Shown here: piece after piece, positions 36,924 to 48,570 of the stretch
Layout of the letters: every line of letters begins with the position of its first letter
Position numbering within the stretch: position 1 is the first letter of the stretch
DNA from: Podocnemis expansa
Taxonomy: Eukaryota; Chordata; Testudines; Podocnemididae
NCBI GenBank assembly: GCA_007922195.1
Contig: ML682038.1
Coordinates: 8,091,775 to 8,155,774, forward strand
Reading direction: 5' to 3'
Length of the DNA: 64,000 bases
Program-made: the position numbers and the translations under genes
The notes under the pieces: model-generated
What the model was told of the DNA's origin: nothing
Database searches by the model: none
The model's input: only the letters and a program-made list of their open reading frames with translations

Positions 36924-37341
36924 AGCTTTCAGTAGTCAGCCAGGATTATTTAATGGCTATCTCCATAAACTAGGAAAGTGTCTTACCTGTATGCTGATCT
37001 GAGTGTCCATTCATTAGTCTCAGCATCCCTCCCTTTGTGCGTAGCTTTGCACTTGCCTTTCTCTGAATTATTCCTTCTTTTGAAAGTACTCTTGGAAGAA
37101 GGTGTATTGTTAAAATATTTTCCTATCTACTGTCAGAGTACACTGTGTGCTTTGTGCGAGACCTATCGAATCAGTGCGTTGAAAGCAGTTGGGCTCTGGG
37201 ATTGGCCCTCAGTGCTCATATATTCTAGTGCGAGGTCATGAAACTGATAAACCATTTAGTTGTCTCTCTTCCTGAAAAGAAGTTCACATGCCTTTCAATG
37301 GCAAAAGTCACCTACATCTAACTGTTCTTCTCTGCTTGCAG

Positions 37342-37532
37342 CTCATGCGGCCCCTCAATTCTTTGGATGAACTTTACCGACTGATAACATCTTTTATCCG
37401 ATCCAAGCGCACAGCTGCCTGTGCTTACACTGCATGTAGTGCTTCTGGAGTTGGATTGCTGTCAGTGTCTTCAGAACTCTGTAGCAAACTTGGAGCTTGC
37501 CACATCATAATGTGCAATAGTGGAGTTCATCG
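37342..37532 (+). CDS. PREX2: PREX2 coding exon (third of four)
   Basis: A 191-bp exon with a TGCTTGCAG acceptor and a TCG|gtatgt donor. It begins in phase 0 with [18 protein letters not shown], continues with a basic stretch (RSKRT), then a Cys/Ala/Ser-rich segment ([17 protein letters not shown]) and [14 protein letters not shown], whose last arginine codon is split with the next exon. This matches the end of the inositol-4-phosphatase-like C-terminal domain of P-REX proteins. The glycine-containing Cys/Ser-rich segment recalls a phosphatase loop, but I see no CX5R active site in it. That agrees with these proteins acting as Rac exchange factors and PTEN regulators rather than as lipid phosphatases (family knowledge). 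In P-REX1 this stretch differs, which is the best reason to call PREX2. Confidence 0.92.
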
Positions 37533-38659
37533 GTATGTCAGTTTACCTACTTATCTTTGTTTCAGTCAGTCACTGCAATATGGTTTGGAGAAGAATTTTT
37601 ATTTTATGTTTTTCTTAGTATACTTGTATGTGCCTAATGGACTCCTGAAAGATTATTTGTAGTGAGATTCTTGAAGATAAAAGTAGTTGTAGTGATTGAC
37701 AAAATGAGTAATATAATTTTAGTTTGTACAGTTGCAATAGATTATTTTTCATACAAATTAGTACAAGGCAGAATATTAGAATTTCTAAAGCATGATAAGG
37801 AAGTTTTCCTATTTGCATAATATATTGTGTATTTTATACTGAACCCCGTTAGAGGCAAGACTTTAACTTATAGTGTTCGCTTTATACACTGGAGGGAATC
37901 TTTGTAGCAGTGGATCTCAAAAACCACAGCTTTGTATGCAGTACCGCAGGTCTGGTCCAGAATAACGAGAAGCAGTATCTGCTGGGATGATACTTCACAC
38001 GAATATTTGATTACAGAAAATTAACTCAGACACTTGACATTTTGAATTTTCAATTGATTTGATATGTACCATACTGTAGTAAACTCTGAGTGACCTTAAC
38101 GTACTTCTAAATAACCAATTTCATAAAGGTCACCGGGGTGCTAGTGAAATTCATCCAAGAGAAAAGTATCTGAGTATCAGTGATGTAGGATTAGAACTTC
38201 ATGCGTATTGTAGCAAACTTGGTGAAATAACATTGAGAAAAATAATCAGTAGGTACATATACTGTCATGGTCCTTTATACAACCCAGAAGCTGATGCTAA
38301 TGTGATCCTTTTTACTTAAGGATACAAAATTATAGATTCCATTTATCAGTCTGTTTAAAGGTGGTGCCTTCATTCTCATGATTCACTGTTTCAAATTCCT
38401 TACCTTATTAATTTCTGATCCATGTCATATTTTCATTTTAGCAGCCTCAATTACAAGTTTGTTGGGTTATTAGAACAAAATTATATTATGTCCATCTATC
38501 TGAAAAGAACTTTGGAAAAACAATGCAGAATAGCAGCCCTGACAGGCTAGAGAAGCTTAGCAAGACTTGAGAGAAACAACCAGTAAGTGCATGTTAGGAA
38601 ACAGACTGCTTGCCATCTTTATCAACTCAGATCTAACTGAGCATTTGTGTGACACCATA

Positions 38660-38945
38660 TTATTGGCAGACAAGTTTATGGTGGGTGAGGTAGTAGCTTT
38701 TAATGGACCAGCTTCTTTTGGTGAAAGAGACAGGTACCAAGCCACAGAGGGCTCTTCTTCAGATCCTTCTGCAGGGCTACCTCACAGACCTTTCTTCCAC
38801 GAAAGCTCATGTGATAAATAAGTTTGTCAGTCTTTAAAGGTGCTACCAGACTCTTTTTTTTTGTTTGTTTGTTTGTTTGTTTGTTTTTTGTTTTTTGTTT
38901 TTGTTTTTTGCTGAACTAGACTAACATAGCTACCTCTTTGGAACT
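38660..38945 (+). repeat. Composite repeat: family C left part joined to family A right arm
   Basis: The left part has GGTGGGTGAGGTAGTAGCTT, a TGGACCAGCTTCTTTTGGTG block and GAGGGCTCTTCTTCAGATCC. The right part has CACGAAAGCTCATGTGATAA, a (TTTG)n/T-rich expansion at 38853-38910 and the tail ACTAGACTAACATAGC to CTTTGGAACT. The two halves belong to families otherwise found separately here. Confidence 0.65.
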
Positions 38946-40417
38946 TCTCTCCCATCTTGTCTTTCTAGCACTCTTTTTCAGGCAGTTATACGATATGATA
39001 ATATTTTAATGTCACCCCTGTACTAGACCGGGCAGGTCGTGTTTATCCTTCAGCATGTGGGAACACTACATAATAAGCTGGATAAGCATGACATTTTCAG
39101 AAGGCCATAAAGCCCTGATACTTTATTCTGACTGTTTATCCAGATTTTACATTTTTACAAGTAAGAAGTTTTTGAGGATTTAGAGAATCCTTTTTTTCAA
39201 GTTATAATCTCCTGGTCAATGAATAGAAATATGGACAGCATTTATTTCTTTCCTTTTTCTTCACTGCTGGGATGCAGAGCACATCTTCTGCTTCCCAGGT
39301 TTTTTTCCTTTTCTTTTAAAACATTACTGTGAAAGAGACTGTCATCAGCAGAACGACCATGCATTTCAAACAGTTCAACCTTGCCTAAATACATGCATAC
39401 AATACAACAGGGGTTCTTAAAATGGATATTCACCACACGAATTGAAAGGTTGTGAATTACTCAGGCTAGCCTATTGACGGGAATTTTAGATACCCATTTC
39501 TCCGAATTATGGGTTTGTGTGCATATACTTTACCTACAGCCAATTATCCACAGTCTTTCATGGCAGGAGAAAAAGAAGATCCTAGGTGGGCATAATTCCC
39601 TTTCTGGTGCTTCTTAGAGTTGGGCATAATACCAGGAATATTTATCTGAATGGTTGATTAATTCCCTTAAATATGTGTGAGTTTTCTGAGAATATTCTAA
39701 ACAGGGAAAATGTTTACAGCAGAAATATTTAGAAAAGAGTGACCTTTAAGTAGATATTGTAGCATACTTCCCAAAAGTGAATTTTGAATTAGCAAAAGTA
39801 AATATTTTGTCAAAAATCTGTTTGTTTGGTTTTGGTAGTGTGTCTTTCTTTCTTTCTTGTTTTTAGTTACAGTCAGTCAGGGGACAGAAACACTGTGTGG
39901 TCCACATGCACATTCAAAGCAGCTTGAATATCGAATACACCAAATGAACAGCTAGAGTAGATCAAGAATTGTACAGAATTATTGGGAATAGAACTTTAAA
40001 TAATGGGGATATATTTGATAAATCATGGGCTTAACATCCTAGAGCAGAAAGATGATTCTTTGAATAAATTATACACTCTGAATTAATTGCTCAGCAGTAC
40101 TGCCCAGTTATATGCATAAATTATAAAAGTCTCATTAAGTATAGTGACCTGCACGAAAGGTTAGGAGTCAGACACATTGTTTTTTAAAGACTATTTTAGC
40201 AGCAATGAGGTAGAGTTAAATGGAATTACATAAAGGATTACATTGGAATATTAAAAGATATCAGGGTAGGCTATTGTTGTAAAATAAAGGGCCAAAACAC
40301 TCAACCATAAAAACATGAATGTAATGTTACAGTTCCTGCATGCAACATCATTTGAGCCTTTTGGAAAAGGCTTCATTATTTTACTTATCTATTAACACTT
40401 CCTTTCTGGTATCTATG

Positions 40418-40649
40418 GCTATGTTCACACACAGGGGGTTATTTCGATACAAGTTGTTTCGATACAAGTTGTATCGAAATAACGCCTTATTTCGAAATAA
40501 GTTAATTCGAATTAACAGTTTGTTAATTCGAATTAAGGAAAAAAGCTCAAAGCTTTATTTCAAAACAATGGTGCGTCGTGTGAACATGGCCTTTCTTATT
40601 TCGAAACAACCTCTGTTGTTTCGAAATAAGACTGCTGTGTGAACACACC
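40418..40649. mobile_element. Palindromic TTCGAA-rich MITE
   Basis: Ends GCTATGTTCACACACAG and CTGTGTGAACACACC are inverted, flanked by CTATG (40413-40417) and CTATG (40650-40654). The interior repeats TTATTTCGAAATAA and TTAATTCGAATTAA blocks, each self-complementary, plus a doubled TTTCGATACAAGTTG unit. No coding capacity; superfamily not assigned. Confidence 0.75.
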
Positions 40650-41620
40650 CTATGTGTTCAGAGGGAGGAACAAGTGAAATTCTAGCATTATCAATTAGAT
40701 ATCTTTTAATATAGGTCCACAACAACAAAGTAGTAGACCACAGATGTCTCATACTCAAGGTTTTGGGGTTCTTTGACCTAAATCGTTAAAAGTTAAGAAA
40801 AACAGTGCATTTACTGGATTATAAGGCAGTTCTGTGGTGTATGCAGGGAGGACTTATTTGTTAAAGTTAGACGTGCTTTTAGTGATATTGAGGTGGCAGC
40901 AGCAAGGAGCAGGATGTCATCCTCTACCATTTGTGTTGTATGTGAGTCATGAGTGCGTTTGCCCTTAGGGTTCTGTGTTGGGGATGGAGGCTAAGAAATT
41001 TTCTCTCACATCTTACTTCCTCTCACTAGCCTATTTATGTTATGTTCTGTATTTTCACTCACCATGCCTCCCGGCTGAATACAACCACTCCAACTTCTCT
41101 ATCCTTCCCCAGCTCTACATGCCCCCAAACTCTGCTCTCTGGCATGCTGAAGCTGTGCCCCACCATTACTACTGAGCAGTGACACAGCCTCCTGCTGACC
41201 TACCTCTCTACCTACTACAGCCTTATCTCCCTACCACCATGGTTACTGGCAGAGTCTATTCTTAGAATCTCTGCCACCAGCTGTCAGCTCTTTTTATATT
41301 TGCTGCATGGCAGTAGTGCAAATGGCAGCATGGGATGATGACCCGGACCGGAAACACAAACATCTGGACGAGAAGTTCCCCAACAGGGGATGCAGCATAG
41401 GGCTAGATCCACTGAGCAGAACTGATCCAACTCCTTCCCTACAATCCTTCAGGCATAAATTTGCAGTAACAATCAAGGAGGCATAAAAAGTAGTGTTTTG
41501 TGCCTGTTTTGGTAGTATGAGATTTAATCTTAGCAACCAATTATGGAGGAGACCTCTGTTTCTACAAGCGATATCTTAGACACATGGAGGTCTGAATTTT
41601 TCATTCCTAATACAATATGG

Positions 41621-42094
41621 CAGGTGTGGCCAAACTATGGCTGGGGAGCCACATACGGCTCTTAAATGAAAAATTGTGGCTCCCAGAAGAACATCAGCAA
41701 ATCAGTTTAGGAAAGCAGCCCCAGCCTAGAAGTTCAGGAGGGGGTTGGGATTGTGGAGTGAAGCGCAGCATGGCTGGGGATGGCAGGAGAAGTGCAGCAT
41801 GATTGGGATTTTTAAAAACTTGCCACTAGCCTGCAGTCTTCTACATTGAGTAGCAGCTAAGTTTTTACTATATAGGGCTAATGTTTGTGGTAACCTTAAG
41901 TAATTATTAGAATATGATGTTAGTAGGATCAATATTTGTCCTCTTTCTGTGATAAAATTAAAGTGTGCAATGAATTTTAAACTTAGTGATTTTGGAGTAG
42001 ATAAACGTATATGGCTATATGCCTCAGTGCAGCTCTTAAAGGTTGAATAATCAACTTGTGTGGCTCTTGAGTTCCATAAGTTTGGCCACCCCTG
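41621..42094. mobile_element. Non-autonomous hAT-type element
   Basis: Starts CAGGTGTGGCCAAACTATGG and ends CATAAGTTTGGCCACCCCTG. Flanks CAATATGG (41613-41620) and CAATATAG (42095-42102) match at 7 of 8. Sub-terminal GGAGCCACATACGGCTCTT and TGTGGCTCTTGAG blocks are also inverted. No coding capacity. Confidence 0.87.
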
Positions 42095-42104
42095 CAATAT
42101 AGGA

Positions 42105-42343
42105 TAGAACAAACAAGGAGTCCTGTGGCACTTTTAAAGACTAACAGATTTATTGCATGAGCTTTCATGGGAGAAAATCCGACTTTGTCAGACAGTTTGA
42201 AGATCTTCAGAGTGTCTGACAAAGTGGGATTTTCCTCTGTGAAAGATCATGTAACAAATAAATTTCTGAGTCTTTAAAAGTGCCACAGGACTCCTTGTTG
42301 TTTTGCTTAACTAGATTAACATGGCCACCCCTTTGGAACTTGA
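42105..42343 (+). repeat. Inverted-arm repeat, family A, beside a hAT element
   Basis: Contains both arms (AAGGAGTCCTGTGGCACTT and its complement near 42270-42295), the spacer with CTGACAAAGTGGGATTTTCC, and the tail ending in CCACCCCTTTGGAACTTGA. It is flanked by CAATATAGGA (42095-42104) and CAATATGGA (42344-42352). The left flank is also the right target duplication of the hAT element just upstream, so this repeat inserted after it. Confidence 0.8.
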
Positions 42344-42360
42344 CAATATGGAATTTTAGT

Positions 42361-42404
42361 CCTGTGTGCAGACTAATCTAACCCTGTGTGCAGACTAATC
42401 TAAG
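42361..42404 (+). repeat. 22-bp tandem duplication
   Basis: Two adjacent 22-bp units (CCTGTGTGCAGACTAATCTA plus two bases) that differ only in the last base. It lies just outside the right duplication of the inverted-arm repeat at 42105-42343. Confidence 0.9.
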
Positions 42405-44179
42405 AGAGAAACATTCTTCAATGCAGAACAGTATGACTCTAACAGATTCTCGTCCATGTTTTCACATGCCTTTATTAAATAAGCAAACCCTAGATTTTGC
42501 CCCCAGGAACTTGTTTTCACCTTGTTTCCAAAGTTAGATCCTTAATGGAGATGGCCTGACTCAGTCTAGGAATCTGTAGCGACATTCAGGATGCTGTGCT
42601 GATCAGCTCCTTTTTACTACTCTTGGAGGATTGGAGCTCAGGAAACCATTATTCTCATCTCTGCCAGAATTTAGTCTCTGATTATATTTGGCAGAATAAA
42701 GATCTGAGTCTTCCCACATTTATCTAGTTTAACTTCATTGACTGATTAGTAGAGGACAGCATGAATTCTTAACGTAGAGGTCCTGGGCTGACAGAGAAGA
42801 GATGGCCATGCTGCCCTTCACATCTTGCTCAGCAGAAGATGGGGGAGAAAGTCCTAATTAGATCCCTGCTATGTGGAGGGAAGTTCTGGGTCAGGGCCCC
42901 AGTATGGAGGAGGTTGAATATCACTGGATTACAGTGAAAACCACTGTTCTGTCACTCTCACTTGTAACCTTCTCAGTATCAGCAGTGTTTTGGTTTTTAA
43001 TTTCTCTGTAATCCAAATTAAATTGCTTTTTATACTGTGCTGTACTAAAACAGCTTGAAAGAGATCATATATTAATTCCCATATTCAAGATAATACTGGG
43101 GATTTTGAGTTGCTGGTGATTGCTTTGATTTTTATGTTTGCTAACTGACATTAGAGCTACAAATACTGTATCTGTTCCAGCCAGAAGTCTTTTTCAAGTA
43201 TATTTCAATCAGCTGAACGAGAACCAGGGAGCAATAAATACCTTTAACCTTCACTTTCCTTTGTTGCATACATCTATTACAACCTCCCCATAAATTATCA
43301 TAAAATGAATTTTTTGTGCAGATTCAACATCAGGAATTAAAATTAATGTGATTCTATGGAATCAGATTTTTATGTTTTATTTTGCCCTTTTTCCTTATAG
43401 CTAGTTGTGGTCTATTAAATTTTAGTTCATTTAGTTAAGACATTGAAATTTTACCTGCCAATTAACTATCCTTTAGTAAATGATACTATGTTTTCTTTTC
43501 CTGTATTTCATTTTATTTGAAATTGCAATCAGTCTGCACAAATGTAGATGATCAAAAGCACTTCTAAATTTTATTGAATCAAATATTCCAGTTCCTGTCC
43601 CAGAGGGGAGAGAGAGACTGTGCTGCACAGACCCTGTTCTTTCCATGCCAAAATGAAATTAGGTGCCGCAGCTGCAGAATGCAGTCTGGAAGCTAGTAGG
43701 GAATAGAGACTAAAATGAATTATTTAAAACATTCAGATAATGCAGTGTTGGGGTTTATTTAAACATTTCTATTTCCTGGTGGATAGAAAGGAGAAGGTGT
43801 CATTTGCAACCTCTCATTATCCTCTGGAGACGCTACCATTCTTTATTATATTTTCAGTATTTTGATTTCCTTCTTTAAAGCATAAACTTGCTGCTGCCAT
43901 CCTTCAAGCCATGAGATTTTGGCTAGCAGATGCTCTGTCAAGTGATGAGGCACATTCTGCCAAAGGTTGATTGTGCTGTCTCCTGAAGCCTGCCCAGCTC
44001 ACAAAAGTCCAGAGAGCAACACGCCAGCCATGAGTAACAAACCCAAATCTCCCAAAACAGCAACATAGAGTGTCACTGTTTTACTATATTTTTGTTCATC
44101 TCAATTCTCCTTTATAACTTTTTTTAGAAGATTTTCTGTTTGTTTACTCTGAACTCAATGAAACTGGTTAGCAAAGATC

Positions 44180-44310
44180 TCTTCTTGGGTCCCAATTCTG
44201 TAACTCTTACTCATGCTGAATCACTTCACCATGTAAATAATCCCGTTGACATCAACAGGAGTACTTGCTTATGTAAGTGCACACCAGCGTGAGCATGCAT
44301 GGCAGAATTA
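44180..44310. repeat. Possible old interspersed repeat
   Basis: Contains GTCCCAATTCTGTAACTCTT, CCGTTGACATCAACAGGAGT and GGCAGAATTAGTCCC. Similar TGAA/GTCA/ATGGG-type patches occur near 5255-5320 and 57690-57730. It resembles an ancient reptile repeat, assigned on style only. Confidence 0.35.
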
Positions 44311-45770
44311 GTCCCTGTGTGTTGATCCTTTCAAAGAAGTAGACCAATATAAATTTTGATTTTAGTCCTGCTCCCTCTTTCTTTGTTTAATATTTACTGA
44401 TTTTCCCCTTCAATTTTACTATCATTATCTCCATTTATTTTAATGCATTTTATGATCCTTCATCCAGTGACAGAAATAAGGTTTTCTTCATAATATAAAT
44501 ATTTAGGCTAATAGAATGTTTAGTACTGTGCTTGTCACAATTCAAAGATGGCTAGAAATGTGGGAACTTGTCCTAAAGATAACAAACACTGAGATCCAGC
44601 AACTAGTCAATAATTTTGTCTTGATTTATAGTCCTCTTCTATATTTATTAAATTAAATTCCCTTTTTATACTCCACATTTTTGCTTTGTTTGCCTTCAGC
44701 ATACATATTGGGAATGTTAGTTGCATGAAATTCTTTCATATTTCAAATGATGAAATATAATTCTGCTTAGCACATAATTAAAAAGTGCAGAGAAATGCAT
44801 TCAACTGTACTGAGTGCAATGGTCCCAAGCAGTAGACTATTCCCAATAGGGAATTCAGGTCAGTTTTCCCTCTCCATTACCTCCTTTTGTATCTGTACGC
44901 TATGGTAGATGTTTAACTGCCTGGGTTGATGTACAGCTCCCTCACCTTGTCCAGCAGAACCAAGCTCTCCTGTTTCCTACAGGATTTCTTCACCACCACC
45001 CAGGGCGCTGAAGGAAATCTTAATCTTTCTTATGTAAAACACCAGGATATAAAATACAGTAGAGCCCCTCACGCTGTGTAGAGTGATTTGTGTGAAAGAT
45101 CTTTTGATTCTGAGATGAAGAAGCATTAAACTGAACAATCAATTCTTCTAAAACAGGAAATAAATTAGATTGTAGTTTTCCAATGGACAAGTTGATTTGA
45201 TCTGCTCATGTGGCCAAGAACTTAAAAATCAAGCCCTTTGCTACTCATTGGAAGAGGATGCTATTTAGACCAAGGAGATGGTGATCAAGTTTGTTATTAA
45301 ATTACCTTGACAAAATTATTAAGCTTGAGCAGACAAGAAGCATGGGACCATTCAAACTTTAAAAACTGTCTTTGTTTCCTTTCTCCTTTGCATATACATA
45401 GTGCACAGGATAAGGTTTTCTATAGCTAGTGTCCCCCAGCAAAATTTCCAACCATTAAAAATAAGTAAATCACATTAAATTTGAGCTAGAATTAATGGGT
45501 ACCAATGTTGTTTCTAAAAGTGTCTGTATAATCTTTCAAAAAAGGCAAAAGGTGATAGAAGTGAGTACTAAATTTGTTCTTTTTTTCTCAGATGAATTAA
45601 TTTTTGTTTCTCTTTAAATAGCTTCCATTCTCCAAGTGAAAGGAATATGTGCTACCCCATCTGCCCAAATTTTTATCAGTAGAAATCACATTTCTGGTAT
45701 GAAGAGATAGTTGTTTCTGTTAAAAACTATGGAAAGGGGCACCATTGTCTTCAGTGTGTTTATTTCTCAT

Positions 45771-46559
45771 TGTAAGTTGGTGCAGCACTAGACCCACCTG
45801 CAGGGCACCTCCTGGTAGTGTTTCGGGGGAACTTAGCTCAAGTGGTATCCCTCCAGGTGGTCTGTGCTATGCTTCTTCACACACTGACTCTTACTCGTGA
45901 GTCCATTCCTGGGACCTTAGCCCTCCGGCTAAGCCCTAAGTCCACCTCTTCCAGGGTAACAGCCACTAAAACAGTCAATGGCCCCACTAACTTGTCTTGG
46001 CCACTAAAACAGTCAATGGCCTATAAGCCTGTGCCACTCCAGACACCCATGCTGCTCCTGGCATGCTGGGGGAGCAGGTAGGGGCCTGGGCCTGCTCACT
46101 TCTCCAGGCCCTGGCCCAGGGACCCTAAGTGCCTCCACCTCTCTCCAGTCACTCTGCAGTCTTGCATTGACTCCCTGGGCTGCTTCCCTCCAGCCCCAGC
46201 TGCACGCAGTCTCACCGCTGGGGTTCAGCTGCTGTCTGCTCCTTGGCCTCCTTGCCCCAGACCACTGCTGTAGCCACTGCCGTAGTCTGCTCCCCTGAGA
46301 TCCCCAGCTCAGGTCAGCCATGAGTGCCTGCTCCGACTCGGAGCTCTCCAATGTGCTGGCTCCCTCAGCCAACCTGCCAGGAGGAGGACCATCCCCTTGC
46401 AGCTCCCACAGCAAACTCACCCTAGCTAGCGCTGCTGCTCCCTTATATACTGGCACCTGCCCACCAATTGGCTCAGCAGCCTTTTCACCTGATTGGTTGC
46501 TGGCTACACATGCCTTTTTAACTCCTGGTGTGCTGTAGCAGAGCCACTGCACTACTACA
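45771..46559 (-). mobile_element. Solo LTR of an endogenous retrovirus-like element (second copy)
   Basis: On the minus strand it begins TGTAGTAGTGCAGTGGCTCT and ends CCAACTTACA, the canonical TG...CA. Flanks CTCAT (45766-45770) and CTCAT (46560-46564) are identical 5-bp target duplications on the + strand. A TATATAAGGGAGCAG promoter-like block lies at about 46435-46452 (complement). It aligns along its whole length with 29328-30163. A 30-bp segment around GGCCACTAAAACAGTCAATG is repeated at about 45960-46020, and a similar doubled GGCCATTGACTG-type unit occurs in the other copy. Confidence 0.88.
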
Positions 46560-46574
46560 CTCATTAAAAAAAAT

Positions 46575-48180
46575 ACACTTGTTTTGAAATAATGTTACCC
46601 CTTCCTTGAGATTTGACTCATACTTCCTCCTTGCTGCTTGCTAATCTGAGTGGCTTGTCCCATCTCTTTGCATGGGTTGAAGCTTGGGTTCTTTATTTTG
46701 TTGCTCGGTGCCTTCATCTAAAGAGATTCCTCTCTGTGCCTAAGTCACAAAGTGTGCTGCTGTTCCTTGGGAAATTCACAAAGACCATATATCCCGCTAT
46801 ACGAACAACACAATACATTTATACAGGCCCTAACCAATGAAATGTCAAACTCAAAAAGAACACTATAATGTAGGGACTTTATTGTGAACAGAAAACAAAG
46901 GCTGTAACAAAGGAAAGGATTACAGTTTACTAAAGCACGAAGATATCAATGTAACAAATCCCCAACTTCTCTTCATTTACCAGTGTACACAGACTGCTGG
47001 CTTCCTCTCTAGAACCATTCCAGGCAGGTAAGAAGCAGAGGTAAATTCCTTTGAGTGCTGGAGCACTCTGAACACTGGCCAGCTTAAACGAAAAGTGAGA
47101 GATTCCCTTACTATGTCTCCACCCCGAGGGGGGGGGGGTGTCCTTTCTTGGTTCCTTGCGCTGGAGCCCTCTGAAGGTCTCAGCTTGCTATAGGTAGGTG
47201 GCACCAAGCTGGTTCTTTGCCCTTCAGATTGCTGTTCTCCACAGGGCTGGCAGTTCCCAATCACAAGCCAAGGCTGTGTCTATGCCAATGGCAGCAAATT
47301 TGCTGCTGTCAGATCGATTCTTCTGGAATTGGTCAGTAAAGACTCGCTTGGTCAATCTCAAAATCAGTTTAAAAGAACCACTCCCTCAAGTGGCATAAAG
47401 CTGCATCGACAGACAAGCATTTCCCATTGGTCCATCTCAGTGAAAAGGGCGCACTAAAGAGAAGTTACAACATCAACAGGATTTATGCCTGCCTACTCTG
47501 CATAGCTTGCATACCTACTATCGACTGCTGCTGAATTTTGCTGGTAGCATAGACTGGGACTTAATCCCTCAATAGTTCCTAGTCTCCCTTTAAGTAAAAA
47601 TGTGAGCTGAATAGAGCCTCCTTGACCACAGACTGTGCTGACCCATCTCAGCTCCAAATTCAAATAGCACAAAACCAAAACCTAAACAAATCCCTTTGTT
47701 TGCCTCTAAGGCAGCTTGTCCCCTCTCACTGTGGGACTTTGTAGCTCTGGCCCCTTGTTGGCTCAGCATAATGTTTATATAAATCACTCCATCAGGAGTT
47801 CCCTCTTAGATTTTGTAGGAGTTCTCCATCAATTCTGATCCTATCCTGGACCCTGAACAGGCTGGCAAATGGTGTCCAGAGGTGCTGGAGCCAGTGTTGC
47901 TGTAATCCACAAAGTAGGGCCCCTGAAAGCTCAGTTTATTGTTTCAGGAGCTAGCAAACTACAATCTGAATAATTGTACATTTTCAGGACTAAAGTCCCG
48001 AGGTAGAAACCGTAAAGGCTACCAATCAGGGCATTAGTCCTATTTAAATTCGAAATATGACTATATGTACGAACCTGTTCAATTCTATTATGAAACTTGT
48101 CTCTGATTTGCAGTCCTAATTTGAAACTTAACTCAAGATGCATTCACAATTTATTTGCTCCAAAGTATTTACTGGTGATC
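46575..48180. other. Unassigned, possibly repeat-derived stretch
   Basis: Its composition differs from the neighbouring intron, with many short CT-rich and CAAG-rich segments, a poly-G tract at about 47128-47140 and a GCCAATGGCAGCAAATTTGC palindrome-like patch at about 47284-47308. No frame shows a recognisable protein motif. It could be the remains of one or more retroelements, but I cannot name them. Confidence 0.3.
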
Positions 48181-48479
48181 ATACTTCAGGGGGGAAAAAA
48201 AGGCATTGTTTCCTTTCTTAGGTGAAATTCTCATAAATTTGTTCCTTCATAAGAAATCTCCTTCAGGATCATGTGTTTCTCATCTGTTTCAGAAACTGAG
48301 TCCTCTTCTCTGCCAGGGTCTGCTGTAATTAGCAACTGATCTCTTGAAAGAGGAAATCAGTCTCTGGTCCTCCAAGAAGCATTTTAAAGAAAACCTACAC
48401 AGTAGTAAAAAAACCAAAAGGCCCAGGTCAGACTTCTTATTGCTCAGATAGATTCCTCCCTTTTTGTAAGTTCCCCCAT

Positions 48480-48570
48480 CTTCAAAGCATCTGACAAAGT
48501 GGGATTTTCTCCCCCAAAAGCTAATGTGATAAATAAATTTGTTAGTTTTTAAATGCCACAGGACTCCATG
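48480..48570 (+). repeat. Family A repeat, right-arm fragment
   Basis: CATCTGACAAAGTGGGATTT, then CTAATGTGATAAATAAATTT and ATGCCACAGGACTCC. The tail is missing. Confidence 0.7.

Larger units (their letters stand above)
35452..37341 (+). other. PREX2: PREX2 intron of 1.9 kb
   Basis: Short intron between the 67-bp and 191-bp exons. It contains a MITE-like patch (about 36005-36180), a family A inverted-arm fragment (about 36192-36315) and a family C foldback (about 36736-36923). The rest, 35460-36000, 36330-36720 and 36930-37330, shows nothing I can name. Confidence 0.75.

Noticed and set aside
40340..40642. 100-codon frame with RNK/RYKL repeats
   Set aside because: Arises from TTCGAA-type palindromic repeats of a MITE.
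46013..46564. 183-codon minus-strand frame
   Set aside because: Covers the second solo LTR; not matched by a coding frame in the homologous LTR.
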